Assembly (NCBI GenBank): GCA_023427545.1
Contig: JAEZBF010000028.1
Coordinates: forward strand, 1 to 22,280
DNA: 22,280 bases
DNA from: Pseudomonadota bacterium
GTDB lineage: Bacteria > Pseudomonadota > Alphaproteobacteria > Rhizobiales > Devosiaceae
Direction: 5' to 3'
Shown here: piece by piece, positions 15,509 through 22,140 of the stretch
Layout of the letters: each line of letters begins with the position of its first letter
How positions within the stretch are numbered: position 1 is the first letter of the stretch
Made by a program: the position numbers and the translations under genes
Notes under the pieces: generated by a model
The model's database searches: none
Told to the model about the DNA's origin: nothing
What the model saw: the letters and a program-made list of their open reading frames with translations, nothing else

Positions 15509-15913
15509 ATGCAGATCGGAGAGGCAGCCAGGATCACGGGCGTCTCGGCCAAGATGATCCGTCACTACGAATCCATTGGCCTCATCCCCTCGGCCTCGAG
15601 GCGCTCGAGCAATTATCGCGACTACGACAGCCATGACGTCCATCGCCTGGGGTTCATCCGCCGCGCCCGCGATCTCGGCTTCTCGATCGAGGAAATCCGG
15701 GGCCTGCTGCGCCTCTGGGCGGATACCCACCGCAGTAGCGCTGAGGTGAAGGCACTGACGGTTGGGCACATCGAAGAGCTCGAGGCCAAGATCCGCCTGC
15801 TCAACGAAATGCGAGACACCCTGAAGACGCTTGCAGATGCCTGTGACGGGGATCATCGGCCGCACTGCCCGATCATCCGCGAGTTGTCCGGCGAGGCCGC
15901 CGCAGCCCACTGA
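15509..15913 (+). CDS. cueR: Cu(I)-responsive MerR-family regulator CueR
   Basis: A 134-residue activator with an N-terminal MerR winged helix (MQIGEAARITGVSAKMIRHY, then ESIGLIPSASR and NYRDYD), a long dimerisation helix (about residues 75-108) and the metal loop ACDGDHRPHCPII. The two cysteines are spaced C-x7-C, as in E. coli CueR Cys112/Cys120, which fits binding of one Cu+ ion; there is no third cysteine as in MerR for Hg. ATG 15509 is preferred: it places the MerR fold at residue 1, while the longer frame starting at 15422 would run through the operator. It is divergent from copA, its evident target. Confidence 0.93.
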   Translation: MQIGEAARITGVSAKMIRHYESIGLIPSASRRSSNYRDYDSHDVHRLGFIRRARDLGFSIEEIRGLLRLWADTHRSSAEVKALTVGHIEELEAKIRLLNEMRDTLKTLADACDGDHRPHCPIIRELSGEAAAAH

Positions 15914-16219
15914 GGCGACATGCGCCCCGGCGCTATGACGGTGATTTCCACGCCGGAACGGAGATGACGACGGGGAACGAAAACCCGTCTCCTCGACATC
16001 GTTTCGCGTGATCATTTTCGGGGTCCCGCAGGCCCGATTTTCTTCCCTTGCCGGCGCTCACCTGTGGGTTCCAGTTCACAACACATCGCTAAGGCTATTC
16101 TTGTTCCGGATCGGCAATTGCATTGCCGCAAAAGTCGTCGTAAGGGGATTCTCTGTAACCGCGGTTTCAGCTTTGGCCGCTATGCTGGTGGTTACAAAGT
16201 AAAGACGGGGAAATCGACT
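15914..16219 (+). promoter_or_regulatory. Leader region of the aminomutase cassette, with two dyads
   Basis: This 306-base gap holds no convincing gene and is less GC-rich near its end than the coding DNA around it. Two features stand out. CGGCAAT (16112-16118) and ATTGCCG (16122-16128) make a perfect 7-bp dyad around three bases. GTAACC (16155-16160) pairs with GGTTAC (16190-16195), and inside it GCGG (16161-16164) with CCGC (16177-16180). These are candidate operator or leader structures for the cassette. I cannot assign a promoter with confidence; TATGCT at 16181-16186 is a possible -10 without a clear -35. Confidence 0.4.
15969..15989. terminator. Possible weak terminator after cueR
   Basis: GACGGG at 15969-15974 pairs with CCCGTC at 15984-15989 around a nine-base A-rich loop, 56 bases after the cueR stop. 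No T-run follows on the plus strand, so termination by this hairpin alone would be weak. Confidence 0.3.
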
Positions 16220-17656
16220 ATGAATAGCGAAGACCTCCGCGGTGAAGAGCCTGATCCGGGAAGTATGGAGCGTCGCTCGGGGACGACGACGCTAGCAACC
16301 TTCCCGGAGTCGGCAAGTCAATCGCTGCCGCCCCCCGCCTTGAAATTACCTGCGGCGCTTGCCGCTTCATCGACCACCGCCGCACCCGCCGGACGAGTCA
16401 GCCAGACACGTGCTCTCAAGCGCAAAATAGAACCGCTCAACCGCGCTGTCGTATCCGAGCGTTCCCGCCAGTTCCTGCGCCGGCATTTTCCGGGCGTCTC
16501 CGTCCACGACTGGAACGACTGGAAGTGGCAGGTGCGCAATCGCATCCGCCGCGTCGAGACCCTCGAAAAGATCCTGCAGCTCTCCCCCGACGAGCGCGCG
16601 TCTGTGATCCAGCGCACCGGCAATCTGCCGATTGCCATCACGCCCTACTATCTTTCGCTGCTCTCCCCCGACGATCCGATGCAGCCGCTGCGGCGCACCC
16701 ACATTCCCGTGGGTGGCGAGTTCGTGCGCGGCCCCGGAGAAGATCCCGATCCCCTCGGCGAAGACCACGACACGGCCGTTCCCGGATTGGTGCACCGTTA
16801 CCCCGACCGGGTGCTGTTCCTGACCACGGGATTCTGCTCGACATACTGTCGTTACTGCACCCGCTCGCGTATGGTTGGCGAAACCAACGGCGAGTATTCT
16901 TTCTCGACCAGTCAATGGGAGAGGGCTGCACAATATATCGAAGCCCATCCGGAGATCAGGGACTGCCTCCTCTCGGGTGGCGATCCACTTTCCATCGGCG
17001 ACGATAAGCTGGAGTGGCTGCTCAACCGGCTGCGCAGCATCAAGCACCTCGAGTTCATCCGCATCGGCACCAAGATACCAGTGGTCATGCCGCAGAGGAT
17101 AACTACGAAGCTGACGAGAATGCTCAAGCAGTTCCACCCGCTGTGGATGAGCATCCACTTCACCCATCCCGACGAGCTTACGCCCGAGACGGTGGAGGCC
17201 TGTGGACGCCTCGCCGATGCCGGTATCCCGCTCGGCAGCCAGACCGTGCTGCTGCGCGGCATCAACGACTCGCTCGAGGTCATGAAGCCGCTGATGCAGG
17301 GGCTGCTGAGGGCACGGGTGAAGCCCTACTACCTCTATCAATGCGATCCGGTGTCGGGTTCGGCGCACTTCCGAACGCCGGTCGAGACCGGGCTCTCGAT
17401 CATCAGGGGGCTGCGCGGCCATACGACGGGTTACGCCGTGCCCCAGTTCGTCATCGACGCGCCCGGCGGCGGCGGCAAGATCCCGCTGCTGCCAGACTAT
17501 GTCGTTGGGCGCGATGGGGATGACCTGATCCTCACCAACTTCGAGGGCGGCACCTATCGCTACCCCGACCCCGATGGCCGGGTGGGTACGGCACAGGACC
17601 GGCTGCGAACGGACGGCTATTCGTTCGAGGACAGGACGGGACTTTACGGGCAATGA
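16220..17656 (+). CDS. kamA: Lysine 2,3-aminomutase (radical SAM, PLP)
   Basis: This radical SAM enzyme moves the alpha-amino group of L-lysine to carbon 3, giving beta-lysine. In the 478 residues, DWNDWKWQVRNRI (97-109) opens the KAM core, Cys206/210/213 in CSTYCRYC hold the 4Fe-4S cluster, and Lys420 in DAPGGGGK binds PLP. Asp376 (YLYQCD) and Asp413 (VIDAPG) match the clostridial pair Asp293/Asp330 that binds the lysine side-chain amine; glutamate 2,3-aminomutases have Lys and Asn there. Arg215 matches Arg134, which holds the carboxylate. Compared with clostridial KAM it has about 80 extra N-terminal residues, Ala/Pro/Ser-rich, and lacks the C-terminal zinc cysteines. ATG 16220 has a GGGG ribosome site. 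The stop overlaps the next gene as ATGA; it heads the cassette. Confidence 0.92.
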   Translation: MNSEDLRGEEPDPGSMERRSGTTTLATFPESASQSLPPPALKLPAALAASSTTAAPAGRVSQTRALKRKIEPLNRAVVSERSRQFLRRHFPGVSVHDWNDWKWQVRNRIRRVETLEKILQLSPDERASVIQRTGNLPIAITPYYLSLLSPDDPMQPLRRTHIPVGGEFVRGPGEDPDPLGEDHDTAVPGLVHRYPDRVLFLTTGFCSTYCRYCTRSRMVGETNGEYSFSTSQWERAAQYIEAHPEIRDCLLSGGDPLSIGDDKLEWLLNRLRSIKHLEFIRIGTKIPVVMPQRITTKLTRMLKQFHPLWMSIHFTHPDELTPETVEACGRLADAGIPLGSQTVLLRGINDSLEVMKPLMQGLLRARVKPYYLYQCDPVSGSAHFRTPVETGLSIIRGLRGHTTGYAVPQFVIDAPGGGGKIPLLPDYVVGRDGDDLILTNFEGGTYRYPDPDGRVGTAQDRLRTDGYSFEDRTGLYGQ

Positions 17657-18057
17657 CCGAACCCCTCGTGCCGCTGCAGCGGCACCCTGCCCTGACGGTC
17701 CGTGAAGTGCCCGGCAAGGGGCGCGGCCTGTTCATCGCAGCCGATGTTCCGGCCGGCGCGCTGCTCGAGGAGGCGCCGGTGATCCCGATGCGGCCCGAGG
17801 ACGCCGTTCCCCGCCAGTCGATCCTCTACAACTATCCTTTCGGGTGGGAGGACCCGCCCTACGTCGAGGCGGTTGCTCTTGGTGCGATCTCGATGGCCAA
17901 CCACGATGACAACCCCAACGCCCGGTTCCAGACGGACCTTCCGGCCAAGCTGGTCCGGCTTTTTGCCAAGCGCGATCTCAGGGCGGGGGAAGAGGTGACG
18001 ATCGACTACGTCATCGAGCTCTGGTTCGACGCCGCTCCCAAGACGGAAGAGGCCTAG
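17653..18057 (+). CDS. Small SET-domain protein 1 (predicted lysine N-methyltransferase)
   Basis: A 134-residue protein that is essentially a bare SET domain. The SAM-binding GKGRG is at residues 21-25, YNYPFGWEDPPYVEAVALGA at 59-78, the knot motif NHDDNPNA at 83-90, and GEEVTIDY at 112-119 with the catalytic tyrosine 119. No pre-SET or post-SET cysteine cluster is present. SET enzymes transfer methyl groups from SAM to lysine side-chain amines; the target here is unknown. Placement directly after kamA (ATGA overlap) suggests a lysine- or beta-lysine-derived small molecule or peptide rather than a histone-like protein, but that is inference. The next gene is a clear paralogue. Confidence 0.85.
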   Translation: MTEPLVPLQRHPALTVREVPGKGRGLFIAADVPAGALLEEAPVIPMRPEDAVPRQSILYNYPFGWEDPPYVEAVALGAISMANHDDNPNARFQTDLPAKLVRLFAKRDLRAGEEVTIDYVIELWFDAAPKTEEA

Positions 18058-18084
18058 GCGTGCGGCGCTCACGGAAACAGGCAC

Positions 18085-18516
18085 TTGCACGGTCAGCTTG
18101 ACAATCCCGCCAAGGGCCAGGTGCCGGTGAGCGGCGCGTTGCTGGCGATGCCGCGCCATGAGGCGCTCGGTGTTGCCGAGATCCCCGGCAAGGGCCGCGG
18201 TCTCGTCGCCTGTGCCGAACTTGTGCGCGGGCAGCTGCTCGAGGTGGCGCCGGTGATCCCGATGACATTCAGCGACGGCACAGAACGCTCCTCCGTCCTC
18301 TTCAACTATCCCTTCGCCTGGGAGGCGGAGCCCTATGTCGAGGCGATCGCATTGGGCGCGATATCGATGTGCAATCATTCCGCAACGGCCAATGCGTGGT
18401 TCGAGCCCGACCTCGCCAACAAGGTGATCCGGCTGTTTGCTGCGCGAAGGATCGCCGCGGGCGAGGAGATCACCATCGATTATGGCCCCGATCTCTGGTT
18501 CGAGGCTGAGCAATGA
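18085..18516 (+). CDS. Small SET-domain protein 2 (paralogue of protein 1)
   Basis: A second SET-only protein of up to 143 residues. It aligns with its upstream neighbour along the whole length: EIPGKGRGL, LLEVAPVIPM, LFNYPFAWE, PYVEAIALGAISMCNHSATA, FAARRIAAGEEITIDYG and LWFEAE. The SET NH motif and the catalytic-tyrosine motif DY are both kept, so both copies look active. By eye about half or more of the positions are identical, pointing to an old tandem duplication. TTG 18085 has GGAAA seven bases upstream; GTG 18127 would give an N-terminus equal in length to protein 1 and is a good alternative. The stop overlaps a possible early start of the next gene. Confidence 0.83.
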   Translation: MHGQLDNPAKGQVPVSGALLAMPRHEALGVAEIPGKGRGLVACAELVRGQLLEVAPVIPMTFSDGTERSSVLFNYPFAWEAEPYVEAIALGAISMCNHSATANAWFEPDLANKVIRLFAARRIAAGEEITIDYGPDLWFEAEQ

Positions 18517-18551
18517 ACGCCCTGCGCTGGCGCGGGGCCAAGGGAGGACCC

Positions 18552-19496
18552 ATGCGCGTCGCCGTGCTCGTCCCGCCACGCATCAACAATGGCCGCGTCG
18601 ACCAGGACGATACCTTCGTGCAGGCCGACGAGGTCAGCGCCTGCCTGCGCGATCTCGGGCACGAGGCGATCCCCGCCGAGTATGCCGACCACGGCCTGCG
18701 AACGGTGTCGAACCTTTCCGACATCTGCCCCGATATCGTCGTCAACCTGGTGGAAGAGGTCCCCGAAGGTCCCGACCAGGTCCATCGCGCAACAGCGCTC
18801 CTCGACCGGCTGGGCATTCCTTATACGGGAGCGCGGACGCCGGCCCTTCTGGCACTCGGCGACAAGCGCACGATGAAGCCGCTGCTTGCAGCCGCCGGCC
18901 TGCCGATCGTTCCCGGCATCGAGGATGCCCCGCCCTACAGCACGTTCATCGTCAAGTCGGCGATAGAGCATGCCTCTTTGGGCATGGACGCGAGCAGCGT
19001 CGTCCACGGCATCGACGCCGCACGCGAGCTGATCGCGCAGCGGCATGCCCGCTTCGGCGGCGAATGGTTCGCCGAGGTCTACATCGATGGCCGCGAGTTC
19101 GATGTCTCTCTGCTGGAGACGCCTGACGGCACCATCGTCCTGCCGATCGCGGAAATCGCCTTCAGTGGGCATCAGGATGGCCGACCCCGGCTCTTTGACT
19201 ACGACAGCAAGTGGGCGCCCGACAGCGCCTCCGCTCACATCACCCAGCGGATCTTTCCGCCTCGGGAAGAGCCGCTGTTCACCGAGCTCGAGCGGCTCGC
19301 CCGCGCCGCCTGGAACTGCTTCGACCTCTCGGGCTTCGCCCACGTCGATTTCCGCGTCGACCGCAACGGCATGCCATACATCCTCGAGGTCAATCCCAAC
19401 CCCTGCATCGGCCACGAGGCGGGCATCTGCGAAGCGGCTTCCAAGATCGGCCTGAGCCAGACCGATGTCGTGGCGGCGCTGCTGGCGGCCGCCTGA
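18552..19496 (+). CDS. ATP-grasp ligase 1, D-Ala-D-Ala-ligase-like
   Basis: A 314-residue cytoplasmic enzyme of the ATP-grasp fold, which activates a carboxylate as acyl phosphate and joins it to an amine. The N-terminal pre-ATP-grasp part starts MRVAVLVPPR and has NLVEEVPEGPDQVHRA and LGIPYTGA, as in D-Ala-D-Ala ligases. The ATP-binding lysine region is STFIVKSAIEHASLGM, the ligand part AEVYIDGREFDVSLLE, and the Mg-binding end HVDFRVD and YILEVNPNPCIG. The glycine-rich loop is changed from the usual EGSSxG to EHASLG. ATG 18552 is preferred because AGGGAGGA lies six bases upstream; an earlier ATG (18513) overlaps the SET stop. Substrates are unknown; peptidoglycan D-Ala-D-Ala synthesis is unlikely in this company. 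Confidence 0.87.
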   Translation: MRVAVLVPPRINNGRVDQDDTFVQADEVSACLRDLGHEAIPAEYADHGLRTVSNLSDICPDIVVNLVEEVPEGPDQVHRATALLDRLGIPYTGARTPALLALGDKRTMKPLLAAAGLPIVPGIEDAPPYSTFIVKSAIEHASLGMDASSVVHGIDAARELIAQRHARFGGEWFAEVYIDGREFDVSLLETPDGTIVLPIAEIAFSGHQDGRPRLFDYDSKWAPDSASAHITQRIFPPREEPLFTELERLARAAWNCFDLSGFAHVDFRVDRNGMPYILEVNPNPCIGHEAGICEAASKIGLSQTDVVAALLAAA

Positions 19497-19503
19497 GGGG
19501 AAG

Positions 19504-20478
19504 ATGCGGATCGGCCTCACCTACGACCTCCGCGACGACTACCTGGCACAGGGCTTCACCGAGGAAGAAGCGGGCGAGTTCGACGAAGTCCAGACCATCG
19601 ATGCGCTCGCGGCGGCGATCTGCGCCAACGGCCACGAGGTCGAGCGCGTCGGCGGCGTTCGCGCACTGGTGACGGCACTGGCCGCCGGCAGAAGCTGGGA
19701 CCTTGTCTTCAACATCTGCGAGGGGGTGGCGGGGGTGGCCCGGGAGGCCCAGGTGCCTGCGATCCTCGAGGCCTTCGATATTCCCTTCACGTTCTCCTCC
19801 GCCGATGTCCTCTGCACCGCTATGGACAAGGCGCTTGCCAAGCTGGTGGTCCGCCAGGCCGGCGTGAACACGGCGGATTTTAGAGTGGTGCGGACGAGGG
19901 AGGATATCTCCGGGATCGACCTGCCCTACCCGCTCTTCGTCAAGCCGCTGGCCGAGGGCACGTCCAAGGGTGTGCAGGAGACCTCGCGGGTGCACGACGA
20001 GGCCGAACTGCGCCAGAAGTGCCTTGAGGTGCTCTCCATCTATCGCCAGCCGGCCCTGATCGAGACCTTCCTGCCGGGCACCGAGTTCACCGTTGGTATC
20101 CTCGGCACGGCCGGAACGGCACGCGCCATCGGTGTCAGCGAGATCATCTTCAAGCCGGGCGGCGATCCCAGTGTCTATTCCTGGCGCAATAAGATGGATG
20201 CTTTCGACGAGCTGCCGCTGCGCACCGACGCGCTGGCTGACGACGCCGCCGCGACGGCGCTCGCCGCCTGGCGAGCGCTCGGCTGCCGCGATGGCGGACG
20301 CATCGATATCCGCTGCGATGCCGCGGGCAAGCCGGCCTTCATCGAAGTCAATCCGCTGGCCGGGCTGCGACCGGGCTGGAGCGAGCTCACCATCCTCTCC
20401 GAGCAGGCGGGGCTCCCCTACACGCAGCTGATCGGAGCGATCGTAATGGAAGCCGCGCAGCGCAACGGGCTCTGCTGA
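19504..20478 (+). CDS. ATP-grasp ligase 2, D-Ala-D-Ala-ligase-like
   Basis: A 324-residue ATP-grasp enzyme starting seven bases after ligase 1, with GAGGGG as ribosome site. MRIGLTYDLRDDYLAQGFTE opens the pre-ATP-grasp domain, WDLVFNICEGVAGVAREAQV and LEAFDIPFTFS follow. The ATP-binding loop is PLFVKPLAEGTSKGVQE, close to the Ddl form, and the Mg-binding C-terminal motif is AFIEVNPLAGLRPGWSEL. It is clearly different from ligase 1, not a recent duplicate: the acidic insertion near the N-terminus and the canonical EGTSKG loop set it apart. Two unlike ligases in series suggest two different amide bonds, or one ligase for each of two building blocks. Confidence 0.9.
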   Translation: MRIGLTYDLRDDYLAQGFTEEEAGEFDEVQTIDALAAAICANGHEVERVGGVRALVTALAAGRSWDLVFNICEGVAGVAREAQVPAILEAFDIPFTFSSADVLCTAMDKALAKLVVRQAGVNTADFRVVRTREDISGIDLPYPLFVKPLAEGTSKGVQETSRVHDEAELRQKCLEVLSIYRQPALIETFLPGTEFTVGILGTAGTARAIGVSEIIFKPGGDPSVYSWRNKMDAFDELPLRTDALADDAAATALAAWRALGCRDGGRIDIRCDAAGKPAFIEVNPLAGLRPGWSELTILSEQAGLPYTQLIGAIVMEAAQRNGLC

Positions 20479-20489
20479 CGCTTTTCGGG

Positions 20490-20517
20490 TTGCCGCGCCA
20501 GGACATACCGCTATCTT
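20490..20517 (+). promoter_or_regulatory. Candidate internal promoter before the GNAT gene
   Basis: TTGCCG (20490-20495) and TATCTT (20512-20517) are separated by 16 bases in the 79-base gap between ligase 2 and the GNAT gene. They resemble a housekeeping promoter loosely. The gap is longer than other junctions of the cassette, so a separate or extra promoter is possible. Confidence 0.3.
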
Positions 20518-20557
20518 TCCATGACCAGCGGCGATGCCGCACCCGCCCGAGTTGAAC

Positions 20558-21067
20558 ATGTCAGCCCCGCTTTCCTCGCCCCCGGTCCGCCCATCCGGCT
20601 TCCGCTGGCGCCAGATCCCGCTCCCGACCGATCCCGATCGCATCCGGGCGCTGGTCAAATCGACCGGCGTATTCAACGAGGAGGAGGTCGAGGTCGCAGG
20701 CCAGCTCGTGGACACCACCGTTGACGGCAGCGAGCGCTACCGGTTCCTCTTCGCCGAGCGTGGTGGCGAGATCTTCGGCTACACCTGCTTCGATCGCATC
20801 CTGCTCTCGGACCTCAGCTGGGACCTGTTCTGGATCGCGGTGTCGCCCGAGATGCGCGGCACGGGCCTCGCGCTCGACCTCATGGCCCGCACCGCGGCGG
20901 TAGTGCGGCGCAAGAACGGACGCTTCGTCTTCGCGGAAACCTCGTCCACGGCGCCCTATGCACCGGCACGCGGCTTCTACCGCAAGGCAGGATTCGAGGA
21001 GACCGCGGTGTTCAAGGACTTCTACCGCGAGGGCGACGACAAGGTGATCTACCGGCTGGTGGTCTAG
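20558..21067 (+). CDS. GNAT-family N-acetyltransferase of the aminomutase cassette
   Basis: A 169-residue acetyltransferase-fold protein. After a short Pro/Ser-rich start, PTDPDRIRALVKSTGVFNEE and EVAGQLVD form the N-terminal helices; DLFWIAVSPEMRGTGLALDL is the acetyl-CoA-binding strand and loop (R/Q-x-x-G-x-G/A variant MRGTGLA), and APARGFYRKAGFEETAVFKD the C-terminal GNAT motif, ending DFYREGDDKVIYR. This subfamily is familiar beside ATP-grasp ligase genes. It may acetylate the product of the cassette, by analogy with methanogen AblB, which acetylates beta-lysine made by AblA (a KamA); sequence similarity to AblB is not claimed. ATG 20558 is chosen; ATG 20534 would add eight residues, and neither has a strong ribosome site. 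Confidence 0.87.
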   Translation: MSAPLSSPPVRPSGFRWRQIPLPTDPDRIRALVKSTGVFNEEEVEVAGQLVDTTVDGSERYRFLFAERGGEIFGYTCFDRILLSDLSWDLFWIAVSPEMRGTGLALDLMARTAAVVRRKNGRFVFAETSSTAPYAPARGFYRKAGFEETAVFKDFYREGDDKVIYRLVV

Positions 21068-21135
21068 GCCCATCTGCGCTCTTGCACCGCCTCAAGGTTT
21101 TGGATTTGCTGCGCGGCATCAAGAGGGGGGAACAG

Positions 21136-22053
21136 ATGGCCGGGTCGAGCCTGCTCTACGAGCATTTCGAGAAGGATTTCCGCAAGCTGGTCAGCGGCGC
21201 TGCGCAGCTTGAGACGCTCTATACGAACTGCCGCTGGGCCGAGGGGCCGGTGTGGTTCGGCGACGGCAATTATCTGCTCTGGAGCGACATCCCCAACAAC
21301 CGGATCCTGCGCTGGATCCCAGGCGTGGGGGTCTCCGAGTTCCGCACGCCTGCGGGCAACACCAATGGCCATACCCGCGATCGCGACGGGCGGCTGGTGT
21401 CGTGCTCGCACGGCAACCGCCGCGTCGAGCGGACCGAGCACGACGGCCGGATCACGGTGCTGGCGACACACTACAAGGGCAAGCGGCTGAACTCGCCCAA
21501 CGACGTGGTGGTCAAGTCCGACGGCAGCATCTGGTTCACCGACCCCGCCTACGGCATCGAGAGCGACTACGAGGGCAACAAGAGCGAGCCCGAGCAGGAC
21601 GGCTGCTACGTCTACCGGATCGACCCGCACTCGGGCGAGGTGAGCATGGTGGTCGACGACTTCGACCGCCCGAACGGGCTGGCGTTCTCGCCTGACGAGT
21701 CGATCCTCTATATAGCCGACAGCGCCCGCAGCTTCTCCGACGACCGGCCGCACCACATCCGCAAGTTCGCGGTAGGCAGCGACAACACCCTGCGGGATCA
21801 AGGCGTGCTCGCGGTGATCGAACCGGGGTTGCCCGATGGCTTCCGCTGCGACACCGAGGGCAACATCTGGACCAGCGCCGGCGACGGCGTCCACATCTTC
21901 ACCCCCTCGGGCGTCATGATCGGCAAGATCCGTACGCCCAAGACGCCGGCGAACGTGACCTTCGGGGGTCCCAAGAAGAACTGGCTCTTCATCGCGGCGA
22001 CCGACAGCATGCATCTGCTCCATACGACAGCGAACGGCGTGCAGCAGCCATAG
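21136..22053 (+). CDS. SMP-30/gluconolactonase-like beta-propeller hydrolase
   Basis: A 305-residue six-bladed propeller protein of the SMP-30/gluconolactonase/LRE family, which opens sugar lactones or related esters using one divalent metal. Metal-site motifs are CRWAEGPVWFGDG (Glu), RLNSPNDVVVKSDGSIWFTD (Asn), and FDRPNGLAFSPDESILYIAD (Asn and Asp); the general acid region is DGFRCDTEGNIWTSAGDGV. No signal peptide is seen, so it is probably cytoplasmic. ATG 21136 has AGAGGGGGGA upstream and is preferred over TTG 21082. It follows the GNAT gene by 68 bases on the same strand and may be co-transcribed. It could serve sugar-acid metabolism together with the kinase/eda/TRAP genes, or be unrelated. 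Confidence 0.9.
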   Translation: MAGSSLLYEHFEKDFRKLVSGAAQLETLYTNCRWAEGPVWFGDGNYLLWSDIPNNRILRWIPGVGVSEFRTPAGNTNGHTRDRDGRLVSCSHGNRRVERTEHDGRITVLATHYKGKRLNSPNDVVVKSDGSIWFTDPAYGIESDYEGNKSEPEQDGCYVYRIDPHSGEVSMVVDDFDRPNGLAFSPDESILYIADSARSFSDDRPHHIRKFAVGSDNTLRDQGVLAVIEPGLPDGFRCDTEGNIWTSAGDGVHIFTPSGVMIGKIRTPKTPANVTFGGPKKNWLFIAATDSMHLLHTTANGVQQP

Positions 22054-22057
22054 GCGA

Positions 22058-22140
22058 GCGAAAGCGCCCGGCGGGCGTGCCCCGGGGTATGCGGTCGTCT
22101 ATCCGCACCTTGAAGGTGCGAGCGCCGGCGGGGCTTTCGC
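22058..22140. repeat. Long imperfect inverted repeat after the SMP-30 gene
   Basis: GCGAAAGC (22058-22065) pairs with GCTTTCGC (22133-22140), and after one bulged G, CCCG (22067-22070) pairs with CGGG (22129-22132). Inside lies a perfect hairpin CGCACCTT/AAGGTGCG around one G (22104-22120). A perfect 14-bp palindrome GGGGCGATCGCCCC follows at 22165-22178. It begins four bases after the stop codon and may end transcription of the operon or be an extragenic palindromic element. I see no gene in 22054-22280. Confidence 0.45.

Noticed and set aside
15424..15552. Longer N-terminus of CopA (43 extra codons)
   Set aside because: It would run through the CueR operator and the cueR start; the His-rich and YHS part begins right after ATG 15423.
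16008..16202. A 64-codon hydrophobic frame in the leader of kamA
   Set aside because: It starts at GTG without a good ribosome site, crosses both dyads of the leader, and shows no family features. A leader peptide is not excluded but is not supported.
19390..20718. A 442-codon minus-strand frame opposite ligase 2
   Set aside because: It is antisense to a well-supported ATP-grasp gene and has no recognisable domains.
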